From positions 10,015 through 74,014 of the forward strand of contig DAIUEV010000008.1 in NCBI GenBank assembly GCA_036844945.1: a DNA stretch of 64,000 nucleotides, written 5' to 3'. Every line of letters starts with the position of its first letter. The stretch's first letter is position 1. Source of the DNA: Palsa-461 sp036844945. GTDB taxonomy: Bacteria > Actinomycetota > Acidimicrobiia > Acidimicrobiales > RAAP-2. Below, in pieces: positions 50,601-59,718 of the stretch. A model generated the notes under the pieces. That model made no database searches, was not told the origin of the DNA, and saw only the letters and a program-made list of their open reading frames with translations. A program made the translations under genes and the position numbers.

Positions 50601-50676
50601 GGTCGAGGATAAGTCACCGGATCGTCACGCTCGGCCTGCCCGACCAGGTGGACCCGCCACCTCTAGCGTGGGGTGG

Positions 50677-51015
50677 ATGGACCCGGACGAAACCGGCCCG
50701 CCGGTCGACCCCGAGGACTGGTCGGACGAGGAGTGGCTCGCCTGGCTGCGCGCCACCGACCCCGCCGACCGGCCGGCCGAGCGCCCCGCCACCACGGCCG
50801 GTCGCCTGACCCACTCGGCGGGGGGACAGGTCCTCGGCACGGCCATGCTGGCGATGGCCCAGGCGATCTACGGGCGGCGCGACGACGAGATCGTGGTCGT
50901 CGTCGAGGGTGCCTCCGAGCCCACCGGCGAGGACCTCGAGGTCCACCTCGACCCCGACCACCCGGAGCGCTCGACCGCGGTCGTCCGCCCGACCCGGCGG
51001 CGAGGGCCGGGCTAG
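50677..51015 (+). CDS. Small acidic protein of unknown function
   Basis: A 112-residue soluble protein. It is rich in Asp/Glu at the start (DPDETGPPVDPEDWSDEEW), has a short helix (AGGQVLGTAMLAMAQAIYG) and a C-terminal strand region (DEIVVVVEGASE, LEVHLDPDHPERSTAVVRP) that ends in Arg/Gly. Similar short proteins are common in actinobacteria without known role. ATG at 50677 follows GGGGTGG. Its TAG stop (51013-51015) interlocks with the TAG of the converging sulfatase gene through the palindrome CTAG (51012-51015). Confidence 0.65.
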   Translation: MDPDETGPPVDPEDWSDEEWLAWLRATDPADRPAERPATTAGRLTHSAGGQVLGTAMLAMAQAIYGRRDDEIVVVVEGASEPTGEDLEVHLDPDHPERSTAVVRPTRRRGPG

Positions 51016-52436
51016 CTGGTCGGGACCCGGCCCACGCCGCCGTCGACGAGCAGCATGTCGGCCAGGTGGCGGTCGGCGTGGACGGCGCGCCACGACAACA
51101 TCGACTGCGCGGCGGCCAGCACCCGGCCGGGGTCGTCGACCTCGGCCCGCCACGACGGGTCGGCCGCGAGGTCGAAGCAGCGCCAGTCGCCGTTGCCGTA
51201 CTGGACGTAGGCGAGCGAGTCGGTGCGGACCACGGCGAGGTTCTGCCGCTCGAGCCGCCGGTCCCAGGGCCAGTCGTGCGGGCCGAAGAGGATCTTCTCC
51301 CAGCGCCAGTCGTACTCCCAGTGCGCGGCGTCCCGCCACCACGGCGGGTCCTGGCCGGCCAGGAACGCGCTCAGCGGCAGCCCGTCGCACTGGGCCGGGA
51401 CCTCGACGCCCATCGCGTCGCACAGCGTCGGCATGACGTCGATGTTCTCGGTGAACGCGTCGACGACGGTGCCCTGTCCGGCGCGATGCCGGGGGTCGCG
51501 CACGATGCCGGGGACCCGGTAGCTCGCCTCGAACGGCCCGCCCTTGCCGAGCGTCCCCTGGTCGCCGAGCTGCTCGCCGTGGTCGGAGGTGACCAGCACG
51601 AACGTGTCGTCCCACATCCCGAGTTCGTGCAGGGCCGCCCAGAGGCGGCCCAGCTGCTCGTCGACATCGGAGATCATCCCGTAGTACTGGGCGCGCAACC
51701 CCCGGAGCGCGGCGGGGTCGGTCGGGGCACGGAGGTCGGCCAGGTTCCCGGCCGGCGGCATCGGGCGGTCGGGTGCGGCGACCGGGTCGTCGACGTCGTC
51801 GGGGTCGTACGCCTCGGACCAGTGACCGGCGGCCGCGTACGGCGGGTGGGGCCGGAGGTAGCTGGCGTGCGCGAACCACGGGCCCTCCCGGCTCCGGAGC
51901 CACTCGAGGAGTCGGTCGGTGAGGAACGCCGAGATGCCGAGCTCGGCCGGCCGCAGGGGCTCGGTCGAGAGCGCGCGTTCGGCGCTCGGGAGGTCGTGCC
52001 CGCGCGCCGCGAGCCACCGGAGCCAGGGCTCCTGCTCTGCGACCAGCTCGAGCTCGGCCACGAAGCCAGGCAGGACGCCCTCGTAGGTGGAGAGCCTCGG
52101 GTCCGTCGGCCCGTCGGCCATCTTGGGATCGATGCCTTGGTCCGTGTAGCCGAACAGCGCCGGCTGGTAGCCCGCGCGTCTCGCCGCCCGGGCGAGGTTG
52201 TCGAACCGGTGGTCGAGCGGCGTGCCGTTCCCGACCACGCGATGGTTCATCTGGTACATGCCGGTGTAGAGCGATGCCCGGCCGGGCCCGCATGGCGCCG
52301 ACTGGGCGTAGTGGCGGCGCAGGAGCGTGCCCGACCGGGCCAGCAGGTCGAGGTTCGGGGTGCGCACGATTCGATGGCCGACTGCCGACAGGCAGTCGCC
52401 GCGGAACTGATCGACGGTGACCAGGAGAAGGTTCAG
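51012..52436 (-). CDS. Sulfatase (formylglycine type), probable CTG start
   Basis: A 474-residue alkaline-phosphatase-fold sulfatase if started at CTG 52436. The modification motif CGPGR (C49) lies in APCGPGRASLYTG and would be converted to formylglycine. The first metal Asp is in NLLLVTVDQFRGD (D9), the others in TSDHGEQLGD. An annotation from the nearest GTG (52367) would remove D9. Between an in-frame TAA and 52367 there is no ATG, GTG or TTG. CTG has GGAGG 9 nt upstream. The substrate (sulfate ester) is unknown, and no sulfatase-modifying enzyme is seen here. A sulfotransferase is at 60.9 kb. Confidence 0.85.
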   Translation of the reverse strand: MNLLLVTVDQFRGDCLSAVGHRIVRTPNLDLLARSGTLLRRHYAQSAPCGPGRASLYTGMYQMNHRVVGNGTPLDHRFDNLARAARRAGYQPALFGYTDQGIDPKMADGPTDPRLSTYEGVLPGFVAELELVAEQEPWLRWLAARGHDLPSAERALSTEPLRPAELGISAFLTDRLLEWLRSREGPWFAHASYLRPHPPYAAAGHWSEAYDPDDVDDPVAAPDRPMPPAGNLADLRAPTDPAALRGLRAQYYGMISDVDEQLGRLWAALHELGMWDDTFVLVTSDHGEQLGDQGTLGKGGPFEASYRVPGIVRDPRHRAGQGTVVDAFTENIDVMPTLCDAMGVEVPAQCDGLPLSAFLAGQDPPWWRDAAHWEYDWRWEKILFGPHDWPWDRRLERQNLAVVRTDSLAYVQYGNGDWRCFDLAADPSWRAEVDDPGRVLAAAQSMLSWRAVHADRHLADMLLVDGGVGRVPTS

Positions 52437-52610
52437 CGGACGGGGCCTCCGGAACGCGCGTGCAGACGCTGTTTAGCCCAGGTCGGTGTCCGGCGCGGTC
52501 CTCGACGTCCACGAAGAGGTGACAAACGTGAAGCGGTCGGCTACCACCGGGGCGACGGTCAGAACTGCGAGGTCATAAGTCCGACGGTCGGGCGATCGTC
52601 GAGGTGAGGC

Positions 52611-53039
52611 TCAGCCGGCCGGTCCCGGGATGTGCGCGGTCGCGGTGGCGGTTGCGACGACGGTTCCGGAGGTGTCGAGCAGCTCGCCGGCGAGGAAGGC
52701 GACGTGCCGGCCTTTCCGCACCACCCGCCCCCGCCCGATCAGCCGGCCGGGCGACACCGGCCGCAAGAACTGCACATGGAGATCGGTGGTCGGCGCGAAC
52801 TGGCCCGGACCGAGCGTCGCGACGAGAGCTGGGCCGAGCGTGTCGTCGAGCATCGCGGCGAGGAGGCCACCCTGGATGTTGCCGACCGGATTGAGGAACC
52901 GCTCTGACGCGCAGAAGGCCACCTCGACCGTGCCGACCTCCGGATCGACGGACAAGAGCTCCAATCCGAGCAACTCGGCGGCCGGCGGTGGGGGCACACG
53001 ACCCTCCACGAAGTCCCAGAACGCGCCGCGCTCGTCCAT
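52611..53039 (-). CDS. PaaI-type hotdog thioesterase
   Basis: A 142-residue single-hotdog-domain protein. The pattern LNPVGNIQGGLLAAMLDDTLGPAL, with Asn and Asp residues of the PaaI/YdiI catalytic site, and TTDLHVQFLRPV are typical of acyl-CoA thioesterases for aromatic or short-chain acyl-CoAs. It is probably a homotetramer by family analogy. ATG at 53039 is preceded by AAAGAGGAGGACGAC, a strong ribosome-binding site. It is divergent from the PEP-mutase-like lyase gene; no pathway partner is adjacent. Confidence 0.85.
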   Translation of the reverse strand: MDERGAFWDFVEGRVPPPPAAELLGLELLSVDPEVGTVEVAFCASERFLNPVGNIQGGLLAAMLDDTLGPALVATLGPGQFAPTTDLHVQFLRPVSPGRLIGRGRVVRKGRHVAFLAGELLDTSGTVVATATATAHIPGPAG

Positions 53040-53157
53040 GTCGTCCTCCTCTTTCCGGCAACGACGGCCTGTCTACCGTGCCGCTGTGACGTTCCGGCTG
53101 CCTCGACCCGTCCCGATCCGTCCGGGCCAGTCGCAGCCGGCTGCCTATCGTGAGCCG

Positions 53158-53970
53158 ATGACCACCCAGACCGACCGCGCCGCGACCTTCCTCGCCGGCC
53201 ACCGCTCGTCGAGCCCGCTGCTCATGCCCAACCCCTGGGACGTCGGCAGCGCCCGGCTGCTCGAGTCCCTCGGTTTCGAGGCCCTTGCGACGACGAGCGG
53301 GGGATTCGCCGCCAGCCTCGGGCGGACCGACGGGTCGGTCACCCGCGAGGAGGCGCTTGCCCATGCGGAGGCGCTCGCGGCGGCGGTCTCGGTGCCGGTG
53401 TCGGCGGATCTCGAGAACTGCTTCGCCGACGCGCCCTCCGGTGTGGCCGCCACTGTCGAGGCGGCGGTCTCGGCCGGCCTGGCCGGCTGCTCCGTCGAGG
53501 ACTTCTCGAAGGATCCCGAGCGCCCGATCTACGAGCTCGCCCTCGCCACCGACCGGGTGGCGGCCGCGGTCGAGGCGGCCCATCGGGGTCCGGTGCACCT
53601 CGTGCTCACCGCCCGGGCGGAGAACCTCCTGCATGGCCCGAAGGACCTCGACGAGACCATCGCGCGGTTGCAGGCCTACGAGGCGGCGGGTGCGGACGTG
53701 CTGATGGCGCCGGGCCTCTCGGATCTCGGCGACATCGCCCGGGTCGTCTCGAGCGTCGGGCGGCCGGTGAGCGTGATCGCCGTGCGGGGCCGGACGGTCG
53801 CCGAGCTGGCCGATGCGGGGGTCGCCCGGATCTCGGTCGGATCGTCGTTCGCGTGGGTCGCCATGGCCGCGCTGGCCGAGGCCGGTGCCGAGCTGCGGGC
53901 CGGCACCTTCACTTATTCCGAGCGGGCGGCCGCCGGACGGGCAGCTGCGCTCGCGGCGTTCGGAGGGTGA
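53158..53970 (+). CDS. Isocitrate lyase/PEP mutase superfamily protein
   Basis: A 270-residue TIM-barrel protein of the ICL/PEPM superfamily. Conserved parts: LLMPNPWDVGSARLLESLGF, TTSGGFAASLG, VPVSADLENCFAD (metal-binding Asp/Glu), GCSVEDFS, LTARAENLL and GADVLMAPGL. It lacks the KKCGH loop of isocitrate and methylisocitrate lyases, so it belongs to the poorly characterised subgroup near oxaloacetate decarboxylase and carboxyphosphonoenolpyruvate mutase. ATG at 53158. A strong hairpin lies after the stop. Confidence 0.82.
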   Translation: MTTQTDRAATFLAGHRSSSPLLMPNPWDVGSARLLESLGFEALATTSGGFAASLGRTDGSVTREEALAHAEALAAAVSVPVSADLENCFADAPSGVAATVEAAVSAGLAGCSVEDFSKDPERPIYELALATDRVAAAVEAAHRGPVHLVLTARAENLLHGPKDLDETIARLQAYEAAGADVLMAPGLSDLGDIARVVSSVGRPVSVIAVRGRTVAELADAGVARISVGSSFAWVAMAALAEAGAELRAGTFTYSERAAAGRAAALAAFGG

Positions 53971-53973
53971 ACG

Positions 53974-53998
53974 CGGGCGGGGGCCCGGCCCCCGTCCG
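53974..53998. terminator. Hairpin between convergent genes
   Basis: CGGGCGGGGG (53974-53983) pairs with CCCCCGTCCG (53989-53998) with one G-T pair and a 5-nt loop. It lies 3 bp after one stop and 5 bp before the other. A very stable bidirectional terminator candidate, without T tracts. Confidence 0.6.
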
Positions 53999-54003
53999 AG
54001 GCG

Positions 54004-55794
54004 TCAGACCCTCGGGGGTGCTTGCATCGGGACGTAGTTGTGCCAGATGTCGTTGGTGGTGCTCAGCCGGCTCGGATCGGCGGTGTATGCGTCCACCACG
54101 TAGTCGGCCGCCCACGGCGGGAGATAGATGAGCGTGCCGGGCGGCGGGTAGATCGTCACGCCGACGGTCGAGTGCGGCCGGACCACGACGGGCTCGTTGT
54201 GGGAGGTGGTCCAGAACCCGGCGGGGTGGGCCGCGCCCGTGTCCACCATGAACTCCGGTCTGAGCGTGCGGCCGGTCTGGTTGGTCACCGCGAGGGTGAT
54301 GGCGAACACGTGCTGGTCGCCCGGTCCGATGTCGGCGGAGAGGAAGCGGAGTGCGAGGGGCGCCCCGGTGAAGGACAGCCCGGACAGGACGGCGGTCGCG
54401 ACCCCGAGCACCCCCGCCGACAGGCTGGTGACGGCGACCCGGCCCCATCGGCGTCGCTCGGCTCCGGCCGCTGCCGCACCCACGGTGACGAGGCCGATCA
54501 ACGCGAGGGGGAACATGTCGAGGAGGTACCCGGTGAAGCTCCGAGGGGCGAAGAAGAACGAGACCGGGACGAGCAGCATCCACAGTCGCTTCAGCGCTCC
54601 GAACCAGGCGACGAACGCCACCAGCGTGGCCAGATAGGCCACCAGGCTCGCGTACATCAAAAGACGCAGGTCGACTCCGCCCGTCAGCCCGTGGAGGGCG
54701 AGCGAGACGAGGCCCTGGCCGTCGGCCACCAGCGGCTCGTTGAACGGCAGGATCGTCCCGTGCCACCACGCGGAGGCACCCATGACGATGAACGGCAGGT
54801 TGACCGCGAGGAACACGAAGACCGTGACGACGACGTAGCGGACGACGACCGGGATCGGGGCACGCCCGTCGCGCCGGGTCTCGATGAAGATCCCGATGAC
54901 GAGGAACGGGAGCAGGAACCATGGGGTCTGCTTGATCGCGCAGGCCAGGCCGAGGGCGATCGGGCCCAGCCACCCGGCGACACCGGCGCCTTTCCCCTTC
55001 CCGTAGCGGTCCCACCTCCAGAGGGCGAGCAACGCGAAGGGGAGGAACGTTGCGTCGGTGCCGCCGCCCCCGAAGATGCCCGTGAATATCCCGGTCAGCG
55101 TGATGAGCGCCGCGAGCCAGCGGAGCGACCGCGGTACGAGGAAGAAGAGGAGCAGGGCGGTCGCAAGCCACGCGTAGAGGTCCATCCAGTCGACCACCTG
55201 GTGGCGGAACCCGAGGAGGAACGCCGGCGCGTACACCAGGAACGAACCGGCCGGATACGACACGCCCGAGACGTGTCCGCCGGTGACCGTGTAGGTCCAG
55301 AACAGCTCGGGGTTCTTCAAGAAGCGGGCTGCCGCGGTCAATGACGCGGTGTACGGGTTGTGGCCCAGCGTCAGCACCCGTGCCGCGACGTGGTCCAATG
55401 CGGAGGAGTCGGTCGGGTAGTAGATCCGAGTGTGGATCGAGATGACCTCCGGGGCGGTCACCGCCGCGAGTGCGCCGGCCATCCCGAGGCCCTGATGCCA
55501 CCACGCGCCGGGGCTCGGGCCACACCAGCAGAGGACGAAGCCGACGAAGCTGAGCGCGACGAGGGCGGGGGCCAGCGCGTCGATCACCGGCCATGACCAC
55601 CACGCCCCCCACAGGTTGACGCCGCCCACGAGCACGCCGAGCCAGACGAGGGTCCAGGCGACCCGCTCGAGGAGATCCGCCCGATCCGGAGCGAGCGGGC
55701 CGGACAGGGCGGCGCGGCCGTCGCCGATTCCGGCGGGCGTGGGTCCGACGAAAGCGGCAAGCCTCCGCCGGATCGAGGTGAGGGGGTTCGGCAT
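54004..55794 (-). CDS. Polytopic membrane glycosyltransferase-like protein (GT-C type)
   Basis: A 596-residue membrane protein with about 12 helices. The extracytoplasmic first-loop motifs YYPTDSSALDHVAARVLTLGHNPYT and WTYTVTGGHVSGVSYPAGSF are the GT-C pattern, using polyprenyl-phosphate sugars. IKQTPWFLLPF and TDATFLPFALL are typical of the glycosyltransferase 87/mannosyltransferase group. The exported C-terminal region (about 495-596) is beta-rich (ITLAVTNQTGRTLRPEF). ATG at 55794 is preferred over an upstream extension. It faces away from two other membrane mannosyltransferase-like genes, so the three probably build one surface glycan or lipoglycan. Confidence 0.78.
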   Translation of the reverse strand: MPNPLTSIRRRLAAFVGPTPAGIGDGRAALSGPLAPDRADLLERVAWTLVWLGVLVGGVNLWGAWWSWPVIDALAPALVALSFVGFVLCWCGPSPGAWWHQGLGMAGALAAVTAPEVISIHTRIYYPTDSSALDHVAARVLTLGHNPYTASLTAAARFLKNPELFWTYTVTGGHVSGVSYPAGSFLVYAPAFLLGFRHQVVDWMDLYAWLATALLLFFLVPRSLRWLAALITLTGIFTGIFGGGGTDATFLPFALLALWRWDRYGKGKGAGVAGWLGPIALGLACAIKQTPWFLLPFLVIGIFIETRRDGRAPIPVVVRYVVVTVFVFLAVNLPFIVMGASAWWHGTILPFNEPLVADGQGLVSLALHGLTGGVDLRLLMYASLVAYLATLVAFVAWFGALKRLWMLLVPVSFFFAPRSFTGYLLDMFPLALIGLVTVGAAAAGAERRRWGRVAVTSLSAGVLGVATAVLSGLSFTGAPLALRFLSADIGPGDQHVFAITLAVTNQTGRTLRPEFMVDTGAAHPAGFWTTSHNEPVVVRPHSTVGVTIYPPPGTLIYLPPWAADYVVDAYTADPSRLSTTNDIWHNYVPMQAPPRV

Positions 55795-55995
55795 GCTCAG
55801 ATCGGGCTCCGTTCCGGCCGCGAGTCTGTCATCCTGCGCACCGGGTGCCTGCCTTCTTCGGTCCGGGCGCCGGCCGGTAGGCTGCAACCTCCATGGCGGG
55901 CGCACCACGCCGACCGCCCGCAGCCCCGGTGCCTGTCACCACCTCCCGCATGCAGGGCGCACGACCGCTTCGGATCGCATCGGCCCATCGGAGAA

Positions 55996-57543
55996 ATGAA
56001 GTTCGCCATCCCACATGTGCACGAGTCCGTGACCGACGTCACCGACGTGTCACCTAGTCGAGCCCTCGTCCCACCGGGCGCGGCGTCGGCCTCCCCGGCG
56101 GCGGCTCCGAACGAGCGCCCCGCGGTGCCGCTGTGGCTGTCGACCGCGGTCGGGACCGCGGGCTACGGCGGGATGGTGGCGACCGGAACCCGGCTCGGGC
56201 CGCTCCCGAACCCCCCGAGCGGGGTCTGGTGGTTCCATCTCCCGCCGGGACACCTGGGCCTCCTCCGGGTCCTCTTCTATGTCGCGACGGCGTTCGCGAT
56301 CGCCGGGTGGCTGGGCGCCGGCCAGGCGGCCCGGGCCGGACGGCTCTCGGTCCGCACCTCGGTCGCCGTCCTGGTCGCGTGGTCGGCGCCGCTCCTCATC
56401 GGCCCGCCCATCTTCAGCAAGGACCCCTACAGCTACATCGGCCAAGGGCTGATCGCCCATCGGGGGTTCAACCCCTACGTCGTGTCGCCGTCGGTGCTCG
56501 GCCACGGCCCGCTGCTCAACTCGATCGCGAGCGTCTGGCGCCATTCGCCGGCCCCCTATGGCCCCTTCTTCGTCGAGATCGCCCGGGCCGTGACCGCGAT
56601 CGTGGGGCCCTCGATCGTGCCCGAGGTCGTGGTCATGCGGGCCCTCGAGATCGTCGGCATGGCCCTGTTGGTGGTGTTCCTGCCGCGCCTCGCGCGTCGC
56701 CTCGGCGCCGACCCGGGGATCGCCCTGTGGCTCGGGGTCCTCAGCCCGCTCGTCCTGCTCAGCTTCATGGCGTCCGGGCACAACGACTGCCTCATGATCG
56801 GGCTCGTGGTCGCCGGTGTCACCCTCTCGCTCGAGGGTCGCCGGTCGATCGGCCTCGTCCTCTGTGCGCTCGGCGCCATGGTGAAGGCACCGGCGGCGGC
56901 GGCGATCGTGTTCCTGGCGATCGACGAGCTCCGGTCGCGGCCCTGGGACCGGCGGTCGCTGCGCACCCTGGCCAAGGTGGTGCTCGTGCCGGTGGCGACC
57001 GTGGTCGTCGTGACGCTCGCCAGCGGGCTCGGGTGGCGATGGCTCCAGCCATCCAACCTCCGGATCCCCGCGCAGCTCCGGATCGACGCCACCCCGACCG
57101 TTTCGCTCGGCGTCGCCATCTCGAGGATCCTCAGCCTCTTCCGCATCCACGCGGCCCAGGCCGGCACGATCACGGTGGTCCAGACCATGTGCGCAGTGCT
57201 CGCGGCGGCGGGGGTCGTGTGGCTCGTCGTGGTTTTCCGGCGCGAGAACCTGGTCCGGGTGCTCGCGGTCGTGCTCGTGCTCGTCGTCCTGGCCGGCCCG
57301 ACCCTGTGGCCGTGGTACCTCAGCTGGGGTCTGATCCTGCTCGCCGCCACGAGCGCCCAGCGATCCCGGGTGCTGGCCGTGGTGGCGGCCTTCGCCCTGC
57401 TGCTCGCCGGGCCGGTCGGCACCCCCCAGCTGGGTGGATATTGGTTCTGGGGGGTATCGGTGACGACGGTGGCCGGCTGCGCCTGGCTACTCTCTCGGCG
57501 GAGATGGTCCAGCGTGATCCTGGGCGAGAGCTCCGCCAGCTGA
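55996..57543 (+). CDS. MptB-like polyprenol-phosphomannose alpha-1,6-mannosyltransferase
   Basis: A 515-residue GT-C membrane enzyme. The stretch PIFSKDPYSYIGQGLIAHRGFNPY, with PAPYGPFFVEIAR a little later, is the signature of the MptA/MptB mannosyltransferases, which extend lipomannan/lipoarabinomannan cores from polyprenyl-phosphate mannose. The Asp in SKDPY is the presumed catalytic base. SFMASGHNDCLMIGL and WPWYLSWG are further family marks. About 13 helices; the first 45 residues are cytosolic. ATG at 55996, preceded by GGAGAA. The next gene starts 5 bp after the stop and is probably co-transcribed. Confidence 0.85.
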   Translation: MKFAIPHVHESVTDVTDVSPSRALVPPGAASASPAAAPNERPAVPLWLSTAVGTAGYGGMVATGTRLGPLPNPPSGVWWFHLPPGHLGLLRVLFYVATAFAIAGWLGAGQAARAGRLSVRTSVAVLVAWSAPLLIGPPIFSKDPYSYIGQGLIAHRGFNPYVVSPSVLGHGPLLNSIASVWRHSPAPYGPFFVEIARAVTAIVGPSIVPEVVVMRALEIVGMALLVVFLPRLARRLGADPGIALWLGVLSPLVLLSFMASGHNDCLMIGLVVAGVTLSLEGRRSIGLVLCALGAMVKAPAAAAIVFLAIDELRSRPWDRRSLRTLAKVVLVPVATVVVVTLASGLGWRWLQPSNLRIPAQLRIDATPTVSLGVAISRILSLFRIHAAQAGTITVVQTMCAVLAAAGVVWLVVVFRRENLVRVLAVVLVLVVLAGPTLWPWYLSWGLILLAATSAQRSRVLAVVAAFALLLAGPVGTPQLGGYWFWGVSVTTVAGCAWLLSRRRWSSVILGESSAS

Positions 57544-57547
57544 AGCG

Positions 57548-58801
57548 ATGACCTCGATCTCCAACGCCAGCCGCCGGACCGCCCATTCCACCGACGTCGC
57601 GGAGGCACCACCTCGCCCGGCACCGGAGCCGCCCGAGCGGCGCCTGACCGGAACCCTCGAGCGCATCTGGAACGTGAGCTGGCGTCCCGGGTCCATCTAC
57701 CTGTTGTCCCGGGCACTCGTGCTGGCGACCATGGGGGTCGTCGCGGCGATCGGAGGCGGGAGCCTCGGTGACCGCATCTACCGGTGGGACAGCGTCTGGT
57801 ACCTGCGGGCTTCAGCTCCCGTCACGTCTCACTTCACGGTTCACGGCCACCTCTTCAGTGGGGGCTATCCGACCCACCTGCCGGTCGGCCCCCACGGCGG
57901 CGTCATCGCGAACACGATCGCGTTCTTCCCCGGTCTGCCCCTGTTGATCCGCGGGCTCGCGGCGATCACCGGCATGTCTCAGTTCTCGGCCGGCGTCGTC
58001 ATCTCCAACCTGACCGGGCTGACCGCGACCATCGGGATATGGATGCTGGTCCGGGAGTTCGCGGGCGAGCGGTCGGCCAACCGCGCCACCTTCCTCTTCG
58101 CGTTCTTCGGTGGCTCCTTTGTCTTCTCGATGATCTACTCGGAGGGGTTGGTCATCACCGGAGCGGCGTTCGGTCTGCTCGCCCTCATGCGTCGCCGTTG
58201 GGTGCTCGCCGGCGTGCTCGGGTTCATCGCCACCGCAGCGGCGCCCATCGCACTCGCCTTCGTCCTGAGCTGCGCGTGGGCGGCCGTCGTCGCGATCCGG
58301 CGCGACCGTGACTGGCGCGCGCTGGCGGCGCCGGTGCTCGCACCGATCGGGACCATCGCCTACCTGTTGTGGACCTGGCGGCACACCGGCACCCTCTCGG
58401 CGTTCTCGCGTACCGAGCGCGGCGGGTGGCACAGCTTCCTGTCGATCGCGTACCCCTTCAAGATCATCTGGGCCAACCTCGCCCACCCGATCACGACCTA
58501 CGCCAACCAGCGCCTCGTCTTCTTCTGCATCCTCGGAGTGGTGGTCGCCGCGGTCATCGCAGTGCGGGACCGCCAGCCGATCCTGCTCCTCCTCTACGGG
58601 CTCGGGGTCGGGGTGCTGGCGATCCTCACCCAGCCGGTCGGGCCGCGGCCCCGGATCATCCTCGACGCCTTCCCCCTGATCCTCGCGGTGGCCCTGCACT
58701 ACCGCGACGGCTGGAAGTACAAGGTGGCGCTCCTCGCCTCGGTCGCCTTCCTGGTGGGAATGACCGCGTACGAGGTGGGCGCCTGGTCGGTCTTCCCCTG
58801 A
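57548..58801 (+). CDS. PIG-V-like membrane mannosyltransferase
   Basis: A 417-residue GT-C protein. YRWDSVWYLRA (about 78-88), with an Asp in the first loop, and IANTIAFFPGLPLLIRGL are the PIG-V/GPI-mannosyltransferase-like pattern seen in actinobacterial PimE-type and related enzymes. FSMIYSEGLVITGAAFGLLAL and QPVGPRPRIILDAFPLIL also match. Around ten helices. It probably adds a mannose to a lipid-linked glycan, using polyprenyl-phosphate mannose. ATG at 57548 is 5 bp after the MptB-like gene. A hairpin covers its stop codon. Confidence 0.82.
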   Translation: MTSISNASRRTAHSTDVAEAPPRPAPEPPERRLTGTLERIWNVSWRPGSIYLLSRALVLATMGVVAAIGGGSLGDRIYRWDSVWYLRASAPVTSHFTVHGHLFSGGYPTHLPVGPHGGVIANTIAFFPGLPLLIRGLAAITGMSQFSAGVVISNLTGLTATIGIWMLVREFAGERSANRATFLFAFFGGSFVFSMIYSEGLVITGAAFGLLALMRRRWVLAGVLGFIATAAAPIALAFVLSCAWAAVVAIRRDRDWRALAAPVLAPIGTIAYLLWTWRHTGTLSAFSRTERGGWHSFLSIAYPFKIIWANLAHPITTYANQRLVFFCILGVVVAAVIAVRDRQPILLLLYGLGVGVLAILTQPVGPRPRIILDAFPLILAVALHYRDGWKYKVALLASVAFLVGMTAYEVGAWSVFP

Positions 58802-58816
58802 GGCGCGCCCTCAGGG
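58796..58816. terminator. Hairpin spanning both stop codons of convergent genes
   Basis: CCCTGAG (58796-58802) and CTCAGGG (58810-58816) form a perfect 7-bp stem with a 7-nt loop. The TGA of the PIG-V-like gene and the TGA of the ComB-like gene each lie within one arm. A compact bidirectional terminator candidate. Confidence 0.55.
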
Positions 58817-59572
58817 AAGGCTGACGGCGGCCGGGCCGAGGTCGACGAACCGGGACTCGACGAGGACCGGGACCACCGCGCTGACCCCGGCCTCGGCGGC
58901 GTAGCCGACGTCGTCCCCGTAGCCCTTGGCCTCGAGCTCCCGGCCCGAGGCGCTCGCCCGGAGGGCGACCTCGAGGCCGTGTGCCTGGACCGCCCCGTAC
59001 ACCTGGGCGGCCGCGTCAGCCTCGGGCGAGCGGCTCCCGGCGAGCGCAGCGATCACCGCCCCCGCCCCGAGCATGTCCTCGAGGCACGGGCGGAGCGATC
59101 CGTCCGCCCACCGCTCGCCGCAGGCGACGACGGTGACGCCGGCCCCGCCCCCTTCGAGCCAGGCCCCGACCGCGGGAGCGTTCCGCAGACAGGCTGCCAC
59201 CACGGTCGACCCGGCTTCGGCGGCCAGCGCCGCGCAGGTCGAGCCGTTGGGGGAGGGCAGGACGACCGCGGTGCCGCCGGCGAGCTCGCGCAGGCGGAGG
59301 GGCGAGAGCGATGGGCCCGTCCGATCGCCGGCGGCGAGGACGGCCCCGACGGAGCTCGCGTAGGCGGCCGCGGCCGCCGCGTCATTCCAGCGGAAGGGAT
59401 GGACCGTCACCCCGACCGACAGGGCCGCTTCGACGGCGGTGCTGAAGCGGAGGACGTCGACGATGACCGCGGTGGTGCCGGGGACGAGGGTCGCCGCAAC
59501 TGGGCCCCATTCGAACCGGACGTCGAAACCCTCCTGGCGGTGCCACTCCGGCGCGGTCACGGGCGCGGCCAT
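58811..59572 (-). CDS. ComB-like 2-phosphosulfolactate phosphatase family protein
   Basis: A 253-residue phosphatase of the ComB family, first known from coenzyme M synthesis in methanogens but present in many bacteria, where its substrate is often unknown. Conserved parts: VIVDVLRFSTAVEAAL (metal-binding Asp), VLPSPNGSTC, CGERWADGSLRPCLEDMLGAGAV and SGRELEAKGYGDDVGYA. The length matches the family. No other coenzyme M or sulfolactate gene is near. ATG at 59572 lies 27 codons before the first conserved strand. Confidence 0.87.
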   Translation of the reverse strand: MAAPVTAPEWHRQEGFDVRFEWGPVAATLVPGTTAVIVDVLRFSTAVEAALSVGVTVHPFRWNDAAAAAAYASSVGAVLAAGDRTGPSLSPLRLRELAGGTAVVLPSPNGSTCAALAAEAGSTVVAACLRNAPAVGAWLEGGGAGVTVVACGERWADGSLRPCLEDMLGAGAVIAALAGSRSPEADAAAQVYGAVQAHGLEVALRASASGRELEAKGYGDDVGYAAEAGVSAVVPVLVESRFVDLGPAAVSLP

Positions 59573-59718
59573 CGGTCGGTCGGGTGTCGTGGGGCGGCGG
59601 GGCGGCGGGGCGGGGCCATGTCGGACCGTCGCGGGCGCTTGCCGCGCGACGGTCCGCGATCGTAGGGGGACTGACTCCTCCCGGGGCGCGCTCCGCCGCC
59701 CCGGTCAGTGCAGCGTGG

